Assembly: GCF_003385215.1 (NCBI RefSeq)
Contig: NZ_PQHW01000077.1
Coordinates: 1-33,463 of the forward strand
Source of the DNA: Amycolatopsis thermalba
GTDB taxonomy: Bacteria > Actinomycetota > Actinomycetes > Mycobacteriales > Pseudonocardiaceae
DNA length: 33,463 nt
Direction of reading: 5' to 3'
Below are positions 8,584 to 16,384 of this stretch, one piece after another. A program made the position numbers and the translations under genes. The notes under the pieces are model-generated. The model was not told the origin of the DNA. It saw only the letters and a list, made by a program, of their open reading frames with translations, and did no database searches. Each line of letters begins with the position of its first letter. Position 1 is the stretch's first letter.

Positions 8584-10371
8584 ATGCAGTTCCACAAGTA
8601 CGACGTGGTGATCGTGGGCGCCGGTGGCGCCGGTATGCGCGCCGCCATCGAGTCGGGCCAGCGCGCCCGCACCGCGGTCCTCACCAAGCTCTACCCGACC
8701 CGCTCCCACACCGGCGCGGCCCAGGGCGGCATGTGCGCCGCGCTGGCCAACGTCGAAGAGGACAACTGGGAGTGGCACACCTTCGACACGGTCAAGGGCG
8801 GCGACTACCTGACCGACCAGGACGCGGCGGAGATCATGGCCAAGGAGGCCATCGACGCCGTGCTCGACCTGGAGAAGATGGGCCTGCCGTTCAACCGGAC
8901 GCCGGAAGGCAAGATCGACCAGCGCCGGTTCGGCGGGCACACCCGTGACCACGGCAAGGCCGCGGTGCGCCGGGCCTGCTACGCGGCCGACCGCACCGGT
9001 CACATGATCCTGCAGACGCTGTACCAGAACTGCGTCAAGCACGGGATCGAGTTCTTCAACGAGTTCTACGTGCTCGACATGATCACCACCGAGACCGAGA
9101 ACGGGCCCGTCGCCACCGGCGCGGTCGCCTACGAACTCGCGACCGGCGAGATCCACGTCTTTCAGGCGAAGGCGGTCGTGTTCGCCACCGGTGGCTTCGG
9201 CAAGGTCTTCAAGACCACGTCGAACGCGCACACCCTCACCGGTGACGGCATGGGCATCTACTACCGCAAGGGCCTGCCGCTGGAGGACATCGAGTTCTAC
9301 CAGTTCCACCCGACCGGCCTGGCCGGCCTCGGCATCCTGCTCACCGAGGGCGCCCGCGGCGAGGGCGCGATCCTGCGCAACGCCTCGGGTGAGCGGTTCA
9401 TGGAACGCTACGCCCCGACCATCAAGGACCTCGCGCCGCGCGACATCGTCGCCCGCTCGATGGTCCTGGAGGTGCTGGAGGGCCGCGGCGCCGGCCCGCA
9501 CAAGGACTACGTGCTCCTGGACTGCACGCACCTCGGCGCGGAGGTCCTGGAGACCAAGCTGCCGGACATCACCGAGTTCGCCCGCACCTACCTGGGCGTG
9601 GACCCGGTGAAGGAGCCGGTGCCGGTGTACCCGACCGCGCACTACGCGATGGGCGGCATCCCGACGAACGTGCACGGCGAGGCCCTGCTCGACAACGACA
9701 CCGTCCTGCCCGGCGCCTACGCCGCCGGTGAGGTCGCGTGCGTGTCGGTGCACGGCGCGAACCGGCTGGGCACCAACTCGCTGCTGGACATCAACGTGTT
9801 CGGCCGCCGCGCCGGCATCGCCGCCGCCGAGTACGCCCTGGGCCACGACTTCGTCGAGCTGCCGGAGAACCCGGCCAAGATGGTCGAGGGCATGGTCGAC
9901 CACCTGCGCACCGCGCACGGTGGCGAGCGGGTCGCCGACATCCGCACCGAGCTGCAGCAGACCATGGACACCAACGCGGCCGTGTACCGCACCGAGGACA
10001 CGCTGAAGACCGCGCTGACCGACGTCCAGCGGCTCAAGGAGCGCTACGGCCGGATCTCGATCCAGGACAAGGGCAAGCGGTACAACACCGACCTGCTCGA
10101 GGCGATCGAGCTGGGCTTCCTGCTCGACCTGGCCGAGGCCCTGGTCAACGCCGCCCTGGCGCGCAAGGAGTCCCGCGGCGGGCACGCCCGCGAGGACTAC
10201 CCGAACCGGGACGACGTCAACTTCATGCGGCACTCGATGTCGTACAAGATTCTGCCGGACAAGCCCGACCCGGACGCCCCGCTGGGCATCAACGGGTTCA
10301 TGGCCGACATCCGGCTGGACTACAAGCCGGTGACCTTCACCCGGTACGAGCCGATGGAGCGGAAGTACTGA
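8584..10371 (+). CDS. sdhA: Succinate dehydrogenase flavoprotein subunit
   Basis: Catalytic subunit of complex II: oxidises succinate to fumarate with covalently bound FAD, at the cytoplasmic face. 595 residues. N-terminal dinucleotide fold VGAGGAG (11-17); the FAD-linking His is His42 in RSHTGAAQGG. Active-site regions HPTGLAG, LLTEGARGEG and the C-terminal HGANRLGTNSLLD are all present. The ATG at 8584 has GAGGAAG upstream. The stop TGA shares a base with the sdhB ATG (TGATG), coupling the two catalytic subunits. Full length, no damage seen. Confidence 0.98.
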   Translation: MQFHKYDVVIVGAGGAGMRAAIESGQRARTAVLTKLYPTRSHTGAAQGGMCAALANVEEDNWEWHTFDTVKGGDYLTDQDAAEIMAKEAIDAVLDLEKMGLPFNRTPEGKIDQRRFGGHTRDHGKAAVRRACYAADRTGHMILQTLYQNCVKHGIEFFNEFYVLDMITTETENGPVATGAVAYELATGEIHVFQAKAVVFATGGFGKVFKTTSNAHTLTGDGMGIYYRKGLPLEDIEFYQFHPTGLAGLGILLTEGARGEGAILRNASGERFMERYAPTIKDLAPRDIVARSMVLEVLEGRGAGPHKDYVLLDCTHLGAEVLETKLPDITEFARTYLGVDPVKEPVPVYPTAHYAMGGIPTNVHGEALLDNDTVLPGAYAAGEVACVSVHGANRLGTNSLLDINVFGRRAGIAAAEYALGHDFVELPENPAKMVEGMVDHLRTAHGGERVADIRTELQQTMDTNAAVYRTEDTLKTALTDVQRLKERYGRISIQDKGKRYNTDLLEAIELGFLLDLAEALVNAALARKESRGGHAREDYPNRDDVNFMRHSMSYKILPDKPDPDAPLGINGFMADIRLDYKPVTFTRYEPMERKY

Positions 10372-11144
10372 TGACCGCGGTAGCCGAACAGAACACCGTC
10401 AACGGGATTCCCGCGCCGGAGGGCTCGGTCACCATCACGGTGAAGATCCAGCGGTTCAACCCCGAGATCGACGACGCGCCGCACTGGGAGTCCTACGAGG
10501 TCCCGGCGCTGCCGACCGACCGGGTGCTGAACCTGCTGTTCAACATCAAGAACTACGTGGACGGCACGCTGTCGTTCCGCCGGTCGTGCGCGCACGGCAT
10601 CTGCGGTTCGGACGCGATGCAGATCAACGGGATCAACCGGCTGGCCTGCAAGGTGCTGGTCAAGGACCTGCTGGCGAAGGACGGCAAGGAGACCACGGTC
10701 ACCGTGGCTCCCATCAAGGGCCTGCCGACGCTGAAGGACCTCTACGTCGACATGGAGCCGTTCTTCGAGGCGTACCGGGCGGTGAAGCCGTACCTGATCA
10801 CCTACGGCAACGAGCCCACGCGCGAGCGGATCCAGTCGGCGGCCGATCGCGAGCGGTTCGACGACACCACCAAGTGCATCCTGTGCGCGGCGTGCACCTC
10901 GTCGTGCCCGGTGTACTGGAACGACGGGTCGTACTTCGGCCCGGCGGCGATCGTCAACGCCCACCGGTTCATCTTCGACAGCCGTGACGAGGGTTCCGAG
11001 GAGCGGCTGGACATCCTCAACGACGCCGAGGGCGTGTGGCGCTGCCGCACGACGTTCAACTGCACCGACGCGTGCCCGCGTGGCATCCAGGTGACGAAGG
11101 CGATCCAGGAGGTCAAGCGCGCGCTGCTGTTCAAGCGCGTCTGA
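10371..11144 (+). CDS. sdhB: Succinate dehydrogenase iron-sulfur subunit
   Basis: Electron-transfer subunit of complex II, 257 residues. The 2Fe-2S cluster ligands are Cys73, Cys78, Cys81 and Cys93 (SCAHGICGSDA and LAC). The 4Fe-4S and 3Fe-4S ligands come from CILCAACTSSCP (Cys169, 172, 175, 179) and from Cys225, Cys231 and Cys235 (the last two in NCTDACPRG). It passes electrons from FADH2 to menaquinone in SdhCD. Start at 10371 overlaps the sdhA stop by one base. Last gene of the operon, followed 22 bases later by a strong terminator. Confidence 0.98.
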   Translation: MTAVAEQNTVNGIPAPEGSVTITVKIQRFNPEIDDAPHWESYEVPALPTDRVLNLLFNIKNYVDGTLSFRRSCAHGICGSDAMQINGINRLACKVLVKDLLAKDGKETTVTVAPIKGLPTLKDLYVDMEPFFEAYRAVKPYLITYGNEPTRERIQSAADRERFDDTTKCILCAACTSSCPVYWNDGSYFGPAAIVNAHRFIFDSRDEGSEERLDILNDAEGVWRCRTTFNCTDACPRGIQVTKAIQEVKRALLFKRV

Positions 11145-11166
11145 GTGTCCTGCTGAGCACATCGAG

Positions 11167-11206
11167 CCGCCGTGCCTCTCACATTCAAGAGGCACGGCGG
11201 TTTATT
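11167..11206 (+). terminator. Intrinsic terminator of sdhCDAB
   Basis: Perfect 13-bp stem, 11167-11179 with 11188-11200, an 8-base loop, then TTTATT. It closes the sdh operon and separates it cleanly from the island that starts at 11255. Confidence 0.92.
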
Positions 11207-11242
11207 ATCGTGCGCCTCAACCGAACCAGACTCTGACGGTTG

Positions 11243-11254
11243 TAGCCTCTACCC
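11243..11254 (+). promoter_or_regulatory. Probable leaderless promoter of the three-gene island
   Basis: The hexamer TAGCCT at 11243-11248 matches the actinobacterial -10 pattern TANNNT and ends 6 bases before the GTG at 11255. No ribosome site precedes the start, so transcription probably begins at the start codon. The same TAGCCT with the same 6-base gap precedes the carboxypeptidase gene at 17247. No clear -35 box. Confidence 0.5.
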
Positions 11255-11698
11255 GTGGCAGCCACTCAACACGTACAGTTCGCGCAGGCGGCGCAGCGGC
11301 ATCTGCAGGACGCGACCTTGCTGCACCAACAGCAACGGCTTGCGAATGCCGACCACCTCGCAGGCGTCGCTGCAGAGTGCGGCCTCAAAGCCATACTTCT
11401 AGATTACCTCGGCGGAACACTAGTTGACGGCAAGCCCAGACATCCAAGTGCGCCTAATCGACGCTATGGACATTTGCCGGGCGTGTGGGCGGAGCTTGCA
11501 GCGACTACCCGAGGTCGAACAGCTACACACTTTACCGCTTTGATAAGCGGACCTAACCCATTCGCGAGGTGGGACGTCGCCGAAAGATACAGCGACGGGA
11601 AACACATACCAGAAGACAGAACAAAGCACCACCTGGACTCGGCCAAGACAGTATTGAGCATCTACCAAGCAGCCAAGATAAGCGGAGTGCTACCATGA
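11255..11698 (+). CDS. HEPN-like small protein, first gene of island
   Basis: Predicted small helical protein of 147 residues. The N-terminal part (about 10-50) has the heptad-like pattern of HEPN domains, with the conserved stretch ANADHLAGVAAECGLKAIL (30-48), in which Glu41 and Lys45 form the usual AAExxLKA block. Further on, WDVAERYSDGKH (106-117) gives Arg111-x5-His117, which fits the Rx4-6H catalytic motif of HEPN RNases. If active it would cut RNA; if not it may be a scaffold. Start GTG at 11255 lies 6 bases after a TAGCCT box. Its TGA overlaps the next gene as ATGA. Base composition is lower in G+C than the sdh genes. The family call is by eye. Confidence 0.6.
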   Translation: MAATQHVQFAQAAQRHLQDATLLHQQQRLANADHLAGVAAECGLKAILLDYLGGTLVDGKPRHPSAPNRRYGHLPGVWAELAATTRGRTATHFTALISGPNPFARWDVAERYSDGKHIPEDRTKHHLDSAKTVLSIYQAAKISGVLP

Positions 11699-12999
11699 CC
11701 GTGAGATTCGATGACGCCTGGAGGGATGCACGGGTCGTCGCCATCGAGCTGGCGGATCGTGGCATAGATGTCATTCTCATTCGAGATATCCTGGGGCGAG
11801 TTTCACTTCTCCTGGATCTGGAAGAGCAGCCAGACTGGCTTGAAAAAGTGCGCGCCGACCTCCAGCGCGCTGCTGGCGCTTTTGCGTCTCCCACGCCGGT
11901 GCAGATATCCGGCGACCTTTTTGTTCCCGAGCAGGTGCTAAACTCCCCTGACCTTCTGCTGGAAAGGTCACGAGTCGGCACTCATGGCAGCTTTTCAGTT
12001 CTGGAGAACGGGATTGTCGGCGCCGACTGGACTCGCCGCACAGCTGACATGAACACCCGTCGGCGAGTGACCCTATACGGATTTAAAGGCGGCGTCGGCC
12101 GCTCGACCGCAACTTTCATGTTAGGCAAAGGACTCGCGTCCCAAGGGAAATGCGTCCTCATTGTTGATCTGGACCTTGAATCACCTGGGATAAGCTGGTT
12201 GACCCAAGCCGACGAAGATCTTTCTGCCCACGGCATCGTGGATCATCTAGTCGAAGACGCCGTCGGCAACGCAGACGGCTTGCAGATCGTCAGCCGAAGC
12301 CAGAGAGTTACAGCAGAGGGTAACGGTGAGGTGTGGATTGCGCCCGCGGCGGGAACACCGAGGGCCGATTATGATTACATGGCAAAACTCAACCGGATTT
12401 ACACAGACCTACCACCAGCGCCCGACGGGCGAGCGCAGAGGTTCGGAAATCGACTAGATGCTGCGATCAGGTATGCCGAAGCACAGGTCGAAACATTGAG
12501 CCGGAAACCAGACGTCGTACTATTAGACAGCAGGGCCGGAATTCACGATGTGGCGGCCGTCGCCCTGACACAATTGAGCGACCTCAATCTCTTATTCGCG
12601 GCTGACACGCCTCAAACTTGGCGCGGATACGGATCGCTGTTTGCGCAGTGGAAACACAATCCCAGGCGACGCGATCTAGGAGAACGCCTCAAGATGGTTG
12701 CATCGCTAACACCCGCCGCGACTGTTGATGAGTATCTCGCAGATTTTCGAGACCATGCCCAAGTATGTTTCGCGGAAACCTTATACGAGGACACGACCGC
12801 CGACGAGTTGGACGCCTTCAATTACAGCGTGAACGACCCCGATGCACCTCATTCACCGATACCGATACTCTTTCATTCCGACTTGGTGGGTTTGGATCCT
12901 ACCCGCGACTCCGACTGGCATGCGCGCCCTCTCATCAAAGCTGCCTTCGAGCGTTTCGTCGACACAGTGTCCACGCTCATTATTGAGGAGGACTCGTGA
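11695..12999 (+). CDS. ParA/MinD-like ATPase with KGGVGR variant P-loop
   Basis: 434 residues. Residues 1-120 form an N-terminal domain I do not recognise (contains LIRDILGRVSLLLDL, 28-42). A SIMIBI-class ATPase follows: deviant Walker A KGGVGRST (131-138), which keeps the signature Lys131 but has Arg136 where ParA/MinD have the second lysine; Walker A' VDLDLESPG (157-165); and LLDSRAG (276-282), matching switch II with Asp278. Such proteins use ATP-driven dimerisation to position or switch partners. Start ATG 11695 overlaps the HEPN-like gene (ATGA); the stop overlaps the next GTG (GTGA). TTA codons occur at Leu143, 278, 300 and 363. Role in partitioning is unlikely, since no ParB or centromere is visible; a defence role is inferred. 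Confidence 0.75.
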   Translation: MTVRFDDAWRDARVVAIELADRGIDVILIRDILGRVSLLLDLEEQPDWLEKVRADLQRAAGAFASPTPVQISGDLFVPEQVLNSPDLLLERSRVGTHGSFSVLENGIVGADWTRRTADMNTRRRVTLYGFKGGVGRSTATFMLGKGLASQGKCVLIVDLDLESPGISWLTQADEDLSAHGIVDHLVEDAVGNADGLQIVSRSQRVTAEGNGEVWIAPAAGTPRADYDYMAKLNRIYTDLPPAPDGRAQRFGNRLDAAIRYAEAQVETLSRKPDVVLLDSRAGIHDVAAVALTQLSDLNLLFAADTPQTWRGYGSLFAQWKHNPRRRDLGERLKMVASLTPAATVDEYLADFRDHAQVCFAETLYEDTTADELDAFNYSVNDPDAPHSPIPILFHSDLVGLDPTRDSDWHARPLIKAAFERFVDTVSTLIIEEDS

Positions 13000-14450
13000 A
13001 AGACCTTTCCGTATTCGAATACCGCTCGCTTCTGCAGCACGCGATTCCGCAAACGCCGGATACCGATACCGAGAATATCCACACGAGCACGCTTTTTACA
13101 GCGAGTCGACACAGAGGCGCACTCGAACCAGACGTAACGGTCGTTACAGGTGGTCGCGGAGTAGGAAAGACGGTCTGGTTTCAAACCCTCCTGAACGACG
13201 AGTTGCGAACGCTCGCCGCCGACGAATACCAACTGCCGCGACTGTTGAAGATTGACCCACTGGCCGGATTCGGCTCGGAAAGAAATCTGGACAAGTATCC
13301 AAGTCGCCGAGTCCTCGAAGAATTACTGCACGACGGTGTCAATCCGGTCGATATCTGGACTGCCGTCGCACTTCAGGCTCTCGGAATGAATGCTATCCGA
13401 GAGTTGACCACCTGGAAAGCTAAACTGGGCTGGCTGAGAAGCCATCCAGAAGAAGCAGAAAGTGCGCTCGATAAAGCCGATCGAGCAGCGGCAGAGACAG
13501 GAACCATCAAACTCTTCCTATTTGACGCACTCGACAGACTACATGAAAATCGCAGAAGCGCCGATATTCTAACCGGCAGCATACTAGAGTTTGCGCTCAA
13601 TTTGCGCATCGAGACACGCTACCTGCGTGCTAAGGTTTTCATTCGAGACGACATGCTTGATAGTTCTCACGCATACTTCCCAGACTCGTCAAAACTCACA
13701 TCTAACGCCGTAGATTTGACGTGGTCACAGGTGGACTTATACGGTCTGCTTTTCCAACACCTAGGCAATGCTGAAGAAGAGGACTTAGCCGAAAGGTTTC
13801 GAAGGTCGACGGGGACATGGCAGACAAAGGGATCTCGTCACGTGCCGCCGTCAAGACTGGCCGCAGATGGCGAGACCCAGCAAGAGGTTTTCATCCGGAT
13901 CGCCGGCAAATTCATGGGTCCCAACCATCGACGTGGCCGGACGTACACTTGGTTGCCGAATCACCTTGCCGACGGCCGAGGGCAAACTAGCCCGCGCAGC
14001 TTCCTGGCTGCGTTGCGCACTGCGGTAGACAACACCGTAAGCACGTACGCCAACCACTTTTCACCCCTACATTGGGACGCGATAAAACAAGGAGTTCAAA
14101 AAGCCTCCAAGACACGCGTTGACGAGATTCAGGAGGACCTTCCCTGGGTTGCCTCGACGATCAGTCCGCTTCATGGCCTCCAAGTCCCTATCGAGCAGAA
14201 CGAAATTCTGCAGCGTTGGCACGAACGGGATTTGGAAAGTTCGCTAGGTCGTCTCGTTCAGGTTCCTGGGGACGATAACGATGTCCGCACAGGCCCGCAG
14301 CACCCGGGAGACTATCCTCGTCTGGTCAACGAACTCATTGCCTTGGGTATCATGACAAGACGGGCGAACGGCAAGCTCGATCTGCCAGATGTATATCGCA
14401 TCGCATTTGGCATCGGGAGACGCGGTGGCGTTCCGCGAGTACGGGCTTGA
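12996..14450 (+). CDS. P-loop ATPase, third gene of island
   Basis: 484 residues, function not known to me. Walker A GGRGVGKT is at 52-59 and a Walker B-like LFLFDALDRL at 173-182. A conserved-looking block KVFIRDDM then probably carries the sensor, and WSQVDLYGLLFQHL follows. This layout resembles STAND/AAA-like ATPases of conflict systems, in which a signal triggers ATP-dependent activation. The C-terminal 150 residues (PRSFLAALRTA, then a winged-helix-like end) may bind a partner or nucleic acid. GTG at 12996 overlaps the previous stop, so all three genes are translationally coupled. TTA codons and low-G+C wobble bases recur here. No membrane segment or signal peptide. Confidence 0.7.
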   Translation: MKDLSVFEYRSLLQHAIPQTPDTDTENIHTSTLFTASRHRGALEPDVTVVTGGRGVGKTVWFQTLLNDELRTLAADEYQLPRLLKIDPLAGFGSERNLDKYPSRRVLEELLHDGVNPVDIWTAVALQALGMNAIRELTTWKAKLGWLRSHPEEAESALDKADRAAAETGTIKLFLFDALDRLHENRRSADILTGSILEFALNLRIETRYLRAKVFIRDDMLDSSHAYFPDSSKLTSNAVDLTWSQVDLYGLLFQHLGNAEEEDLAERFRRSTGTWQTKGSRHVPPSRLAADGETQQEVFIRIAGKFMGPNHRRGRTYTWLPNHLADGRGQTSPRSFLAALRTAVDNTVSTYANHFSPLHWDAIKQGVQKASKTRVDEIQEDLPWVASTISPLHGLQVPIEQNEILQRWHERDLESSLGRLVQVPGDDNDVRTGPQHPGDYPRLVNELIALGIMTRRANGKLDLPDVYRIAFGIGRRGGVPRVRA

Positions 14451-14465
14451 CATAAAGACAAATTC

Positions 14466-14513
14466 CACGCGGGGTGGCTTCATGTAGAGCCTTGCATCAA
14501 AGCCCCCTGCGTG
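14466..14513. terminator. Hairpin between island and VWA gene
   Basis: Arms 14466-14480 and 14500-14513 pair over 14 positions with one G-T wobble and one bulged T, around a 19-base loop. It lies in the 65-base gap between two convergent genes and could stop transcription from both sides. There is no T-run, so the call is tentative. Confidence 0.4.
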
Positions 14514-14515
14514 AT

Positions 14516-16315
14516 TCAGGCCCGTTTGCGGACCACGACGGTGATGACGCCGCCCAGGACGACGGCGCCCGCGCCGACGCCGAGCCAGATCGGCCAGGTC
14601 TCCGTCGGTTCCTCGGCTGCGACGAGCACCGGGGCGCTCTGGGCGGGCTTCTGGCTGGCGCCGGCGTAGGACGGGCCGTCCTCCGGCCGGCCGCCGATCG
14701 TCAGGTCGAGCGTGACCGGCACCGGGACGTCGTCGCCGGACGCGGCGGTGGAGCCCACCTTGATCGCGATGTAGTACCAGCCCGCCAGGGCCTGACTGCG
14801 CGCCGAGAAGGTGTCGGCGTGGCGGTTGTGGTACCGGACCGGAACGGTGGACAGCACGTCCTCGGTCGACGGCAGCGCCGCCGGCCGGCCCGTGAAGACC
14901 GTGGTGTCGGAGTCGATCTGCGCGCGGTACGGGTTGTACAGCGAGGTGGCGATGTTGGAGATGTTGTCCACGCCGCTGCCACCCGCCTGTCCGAAGTGGA
15001 CCCGGTAGGCCAGCCCCTGGCCCCAGTCGAGCTTGACGCGGTAGAAGACGTACTCGCCCCGTTGCAGCGTGTCCCGGTAGCGGCCACTGCCCGGCAGCGT
15101 CGCCGCGACCGTGAACGACCCGCCGCCGGTCACCTCCCGGTCCGCGGACGGTTCGGTGAACGGGACCTTCGGCAGGACCGCCCTGCTGCCACCGTCGGTG
15201 ACCGGCGGTTCGACGATGGTGAGCAGTTCGACCGGCAGCCGCTCCGGCACCCCGGCGGAGACGCGGTCCCAGGTGAGCGCGACGTAGTAGCGACCGCCGC
15301 CCTTGCACGTGCCGTCGTCGCCGTCCAGGGTGCGGGCGACGGTCAGCGCCTCGCCGTCGCTGGACATCGTGACCTGCTCGGTCTCGAACACGTGGCAGTC
15401 CTTGCCGCCGTCGGCGTAGAGGCGCAACTGCAGCGTGTTCATGTCCTGCGTGATCGAAACGCCGTCGATGCGCGGGAAGGAGATGGTGGCGCTGAAGTGG
15501 GCGGCGCCGCCCTCTGGCACGTCCACCGCGTAGTAGCGGGTCTCCTTCTGCCCGATGGTGTCCAGGTGCTGGCCGGGCTCGGCCACCGGTGCGTTGTCCC
15601 AGGTCGCGGTACCGGTGATCGGGGTGCCGGCGGGCTCGTAGGTGCGCAGGGCGGTCGCGGAGACGCGCGGCAGGATGCGCTCCAGGGTCTTGCCGTCGGG
15701 CGCGTCGGTGTAGGTGCCGCCGGTGACCTGCGCGATGCAGGTGAGCTGCGCACGGGACTTGGCGTCGACGGCGAAGCCGACCGCGTGCACGACGACCGTG
15801 GCGCCCTGGGCGGTCAGCTCGCGGGCGACCTCGCAGGGGTCGGGCGGGGCGCAGGTGTCCTCCCCGTCGGAGACGAGGACGATCGCGCGCGGGCCGGTGT
15901 CCGGGAGCGCGTCGGCGGCGGTGCGCAGGGCGGTGCCGATCGGGGTGTAGCCGCTGGGCTGGATGCCGTCGACGGCCGCGGTGAGGGCGGGCTTGTCGAT
16001 GGCGCGGGGCGGGCTGAGGACCTGGACGTCCTGGCAGCCCTGCGGCTTCTCGGCGTCGGAGGAGCCGGTGCGGGTGCCGTAGACGGTGAGGCCGACCTGG
16101 GCTTGCGCGGGCGCCGACCCGATGAACCGGCGGAGCGCGGTCTTCGCGGCGTCCATCTTGGTGCCGCTGGTGGGGTCCGCCTGCTTCATGGAGCCGGACC
16201 CGTCGAGGACGAGCATGGTCGGGGCGTAGGTGGGCTCCTGCGCGTGAGCCGGGGCGAGCCCGAGCCCCAGCAGGCCCGCGACGGCCACCGGGAGAAGCTG
16301 CGAAAGCCGGAACAT
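14516..16315 (-). CDS. Secreted, membrane-anchored von Willebrand A domain protein
   Basis: 599 residues, exported. The signal peptide ends near AHAQ (24-26). The VWA domain spans roughly residues 32-230 with a complete metal-binding (MIDAS) site: DGSGS (38-42), Thr124 in GYTPIG and Asp150 in VSDGED. A long beta-rich extracellular part follows, then one C-terminal membrane helix (about 574-596) ending RKRA, giving a type I anchor on the cell surface. The ATG at 16315 has a GGGGGA ribosome site. The family binds protein ligands through a metal ion; the ligand here is unknown. It is convergent with the island and has ordinary high G+C, so I treat it as a core gene. Confidence 0.88.
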   Translation of the reverse strand: MFRLSQLLPVAVAGLLGLGLAPAHAQEPTYAPTMLVLDGSGSMKQADPTSGTKMDAAKTALRRFIGSAPAQAQVGLTVYGTRTGSSDAEKPQGCQDVQVLSPPRAIDKPALTAAVDGIQPSGYTPIGTALRTAADALPDTGPRAIVLVSDGEDTCAPPDPCEVARELTAQGATVVVHAVGFAVDAKSRAQLTCIAQVTGGTYTDAPDGKTLERILPRVSATALRTYEPAGTPITGTATWDNAPVAEPGQHLDTIGQKETRYYAVDVPEGGAAHFSATISFPRIDGVSITQDMNTLQLRLYADGGKDCHVFETEQVTMSSDGEALTVARTLDGDDGTCKGGGRYYVALTWDRVSAGVPERLPVELLTIVEPPVTDGGSRAVLPKVPFTEPSADREVTGGGSFTVAATLPGSGRYRDTLQRGEYVFYRVKLDWGQGLAYRVHFGQAGGSGVDNISNIATSLYNPYRAQIDSDTTVFTGRPAALPSTEDVLSTVPVRYHNRHADTFSARSQALAGWYYIAIKVGSTAASGDDVPVPVTLDLTIGGRPEDGPSYAGASQKPAQSAPVLVAAEEPTETWPIWLGVGAGAVVLGGVITVVVRKRA

Positions 16316-16384
16316 GGTCCCCCATCCGTGTGATCGATGCCGCTTGGATGCGATCGCAAACGAATGGGTTCCACCGGGTTTCGG

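Noticed and set aside
11695..12999. Plasmid partition (ParA) role for the KGGVGR ATPase
   Set aside because: No ParB gene, centromere-like repeats or replication gene is nearby, and the P-loop and N-terminal domain differ from ParA.
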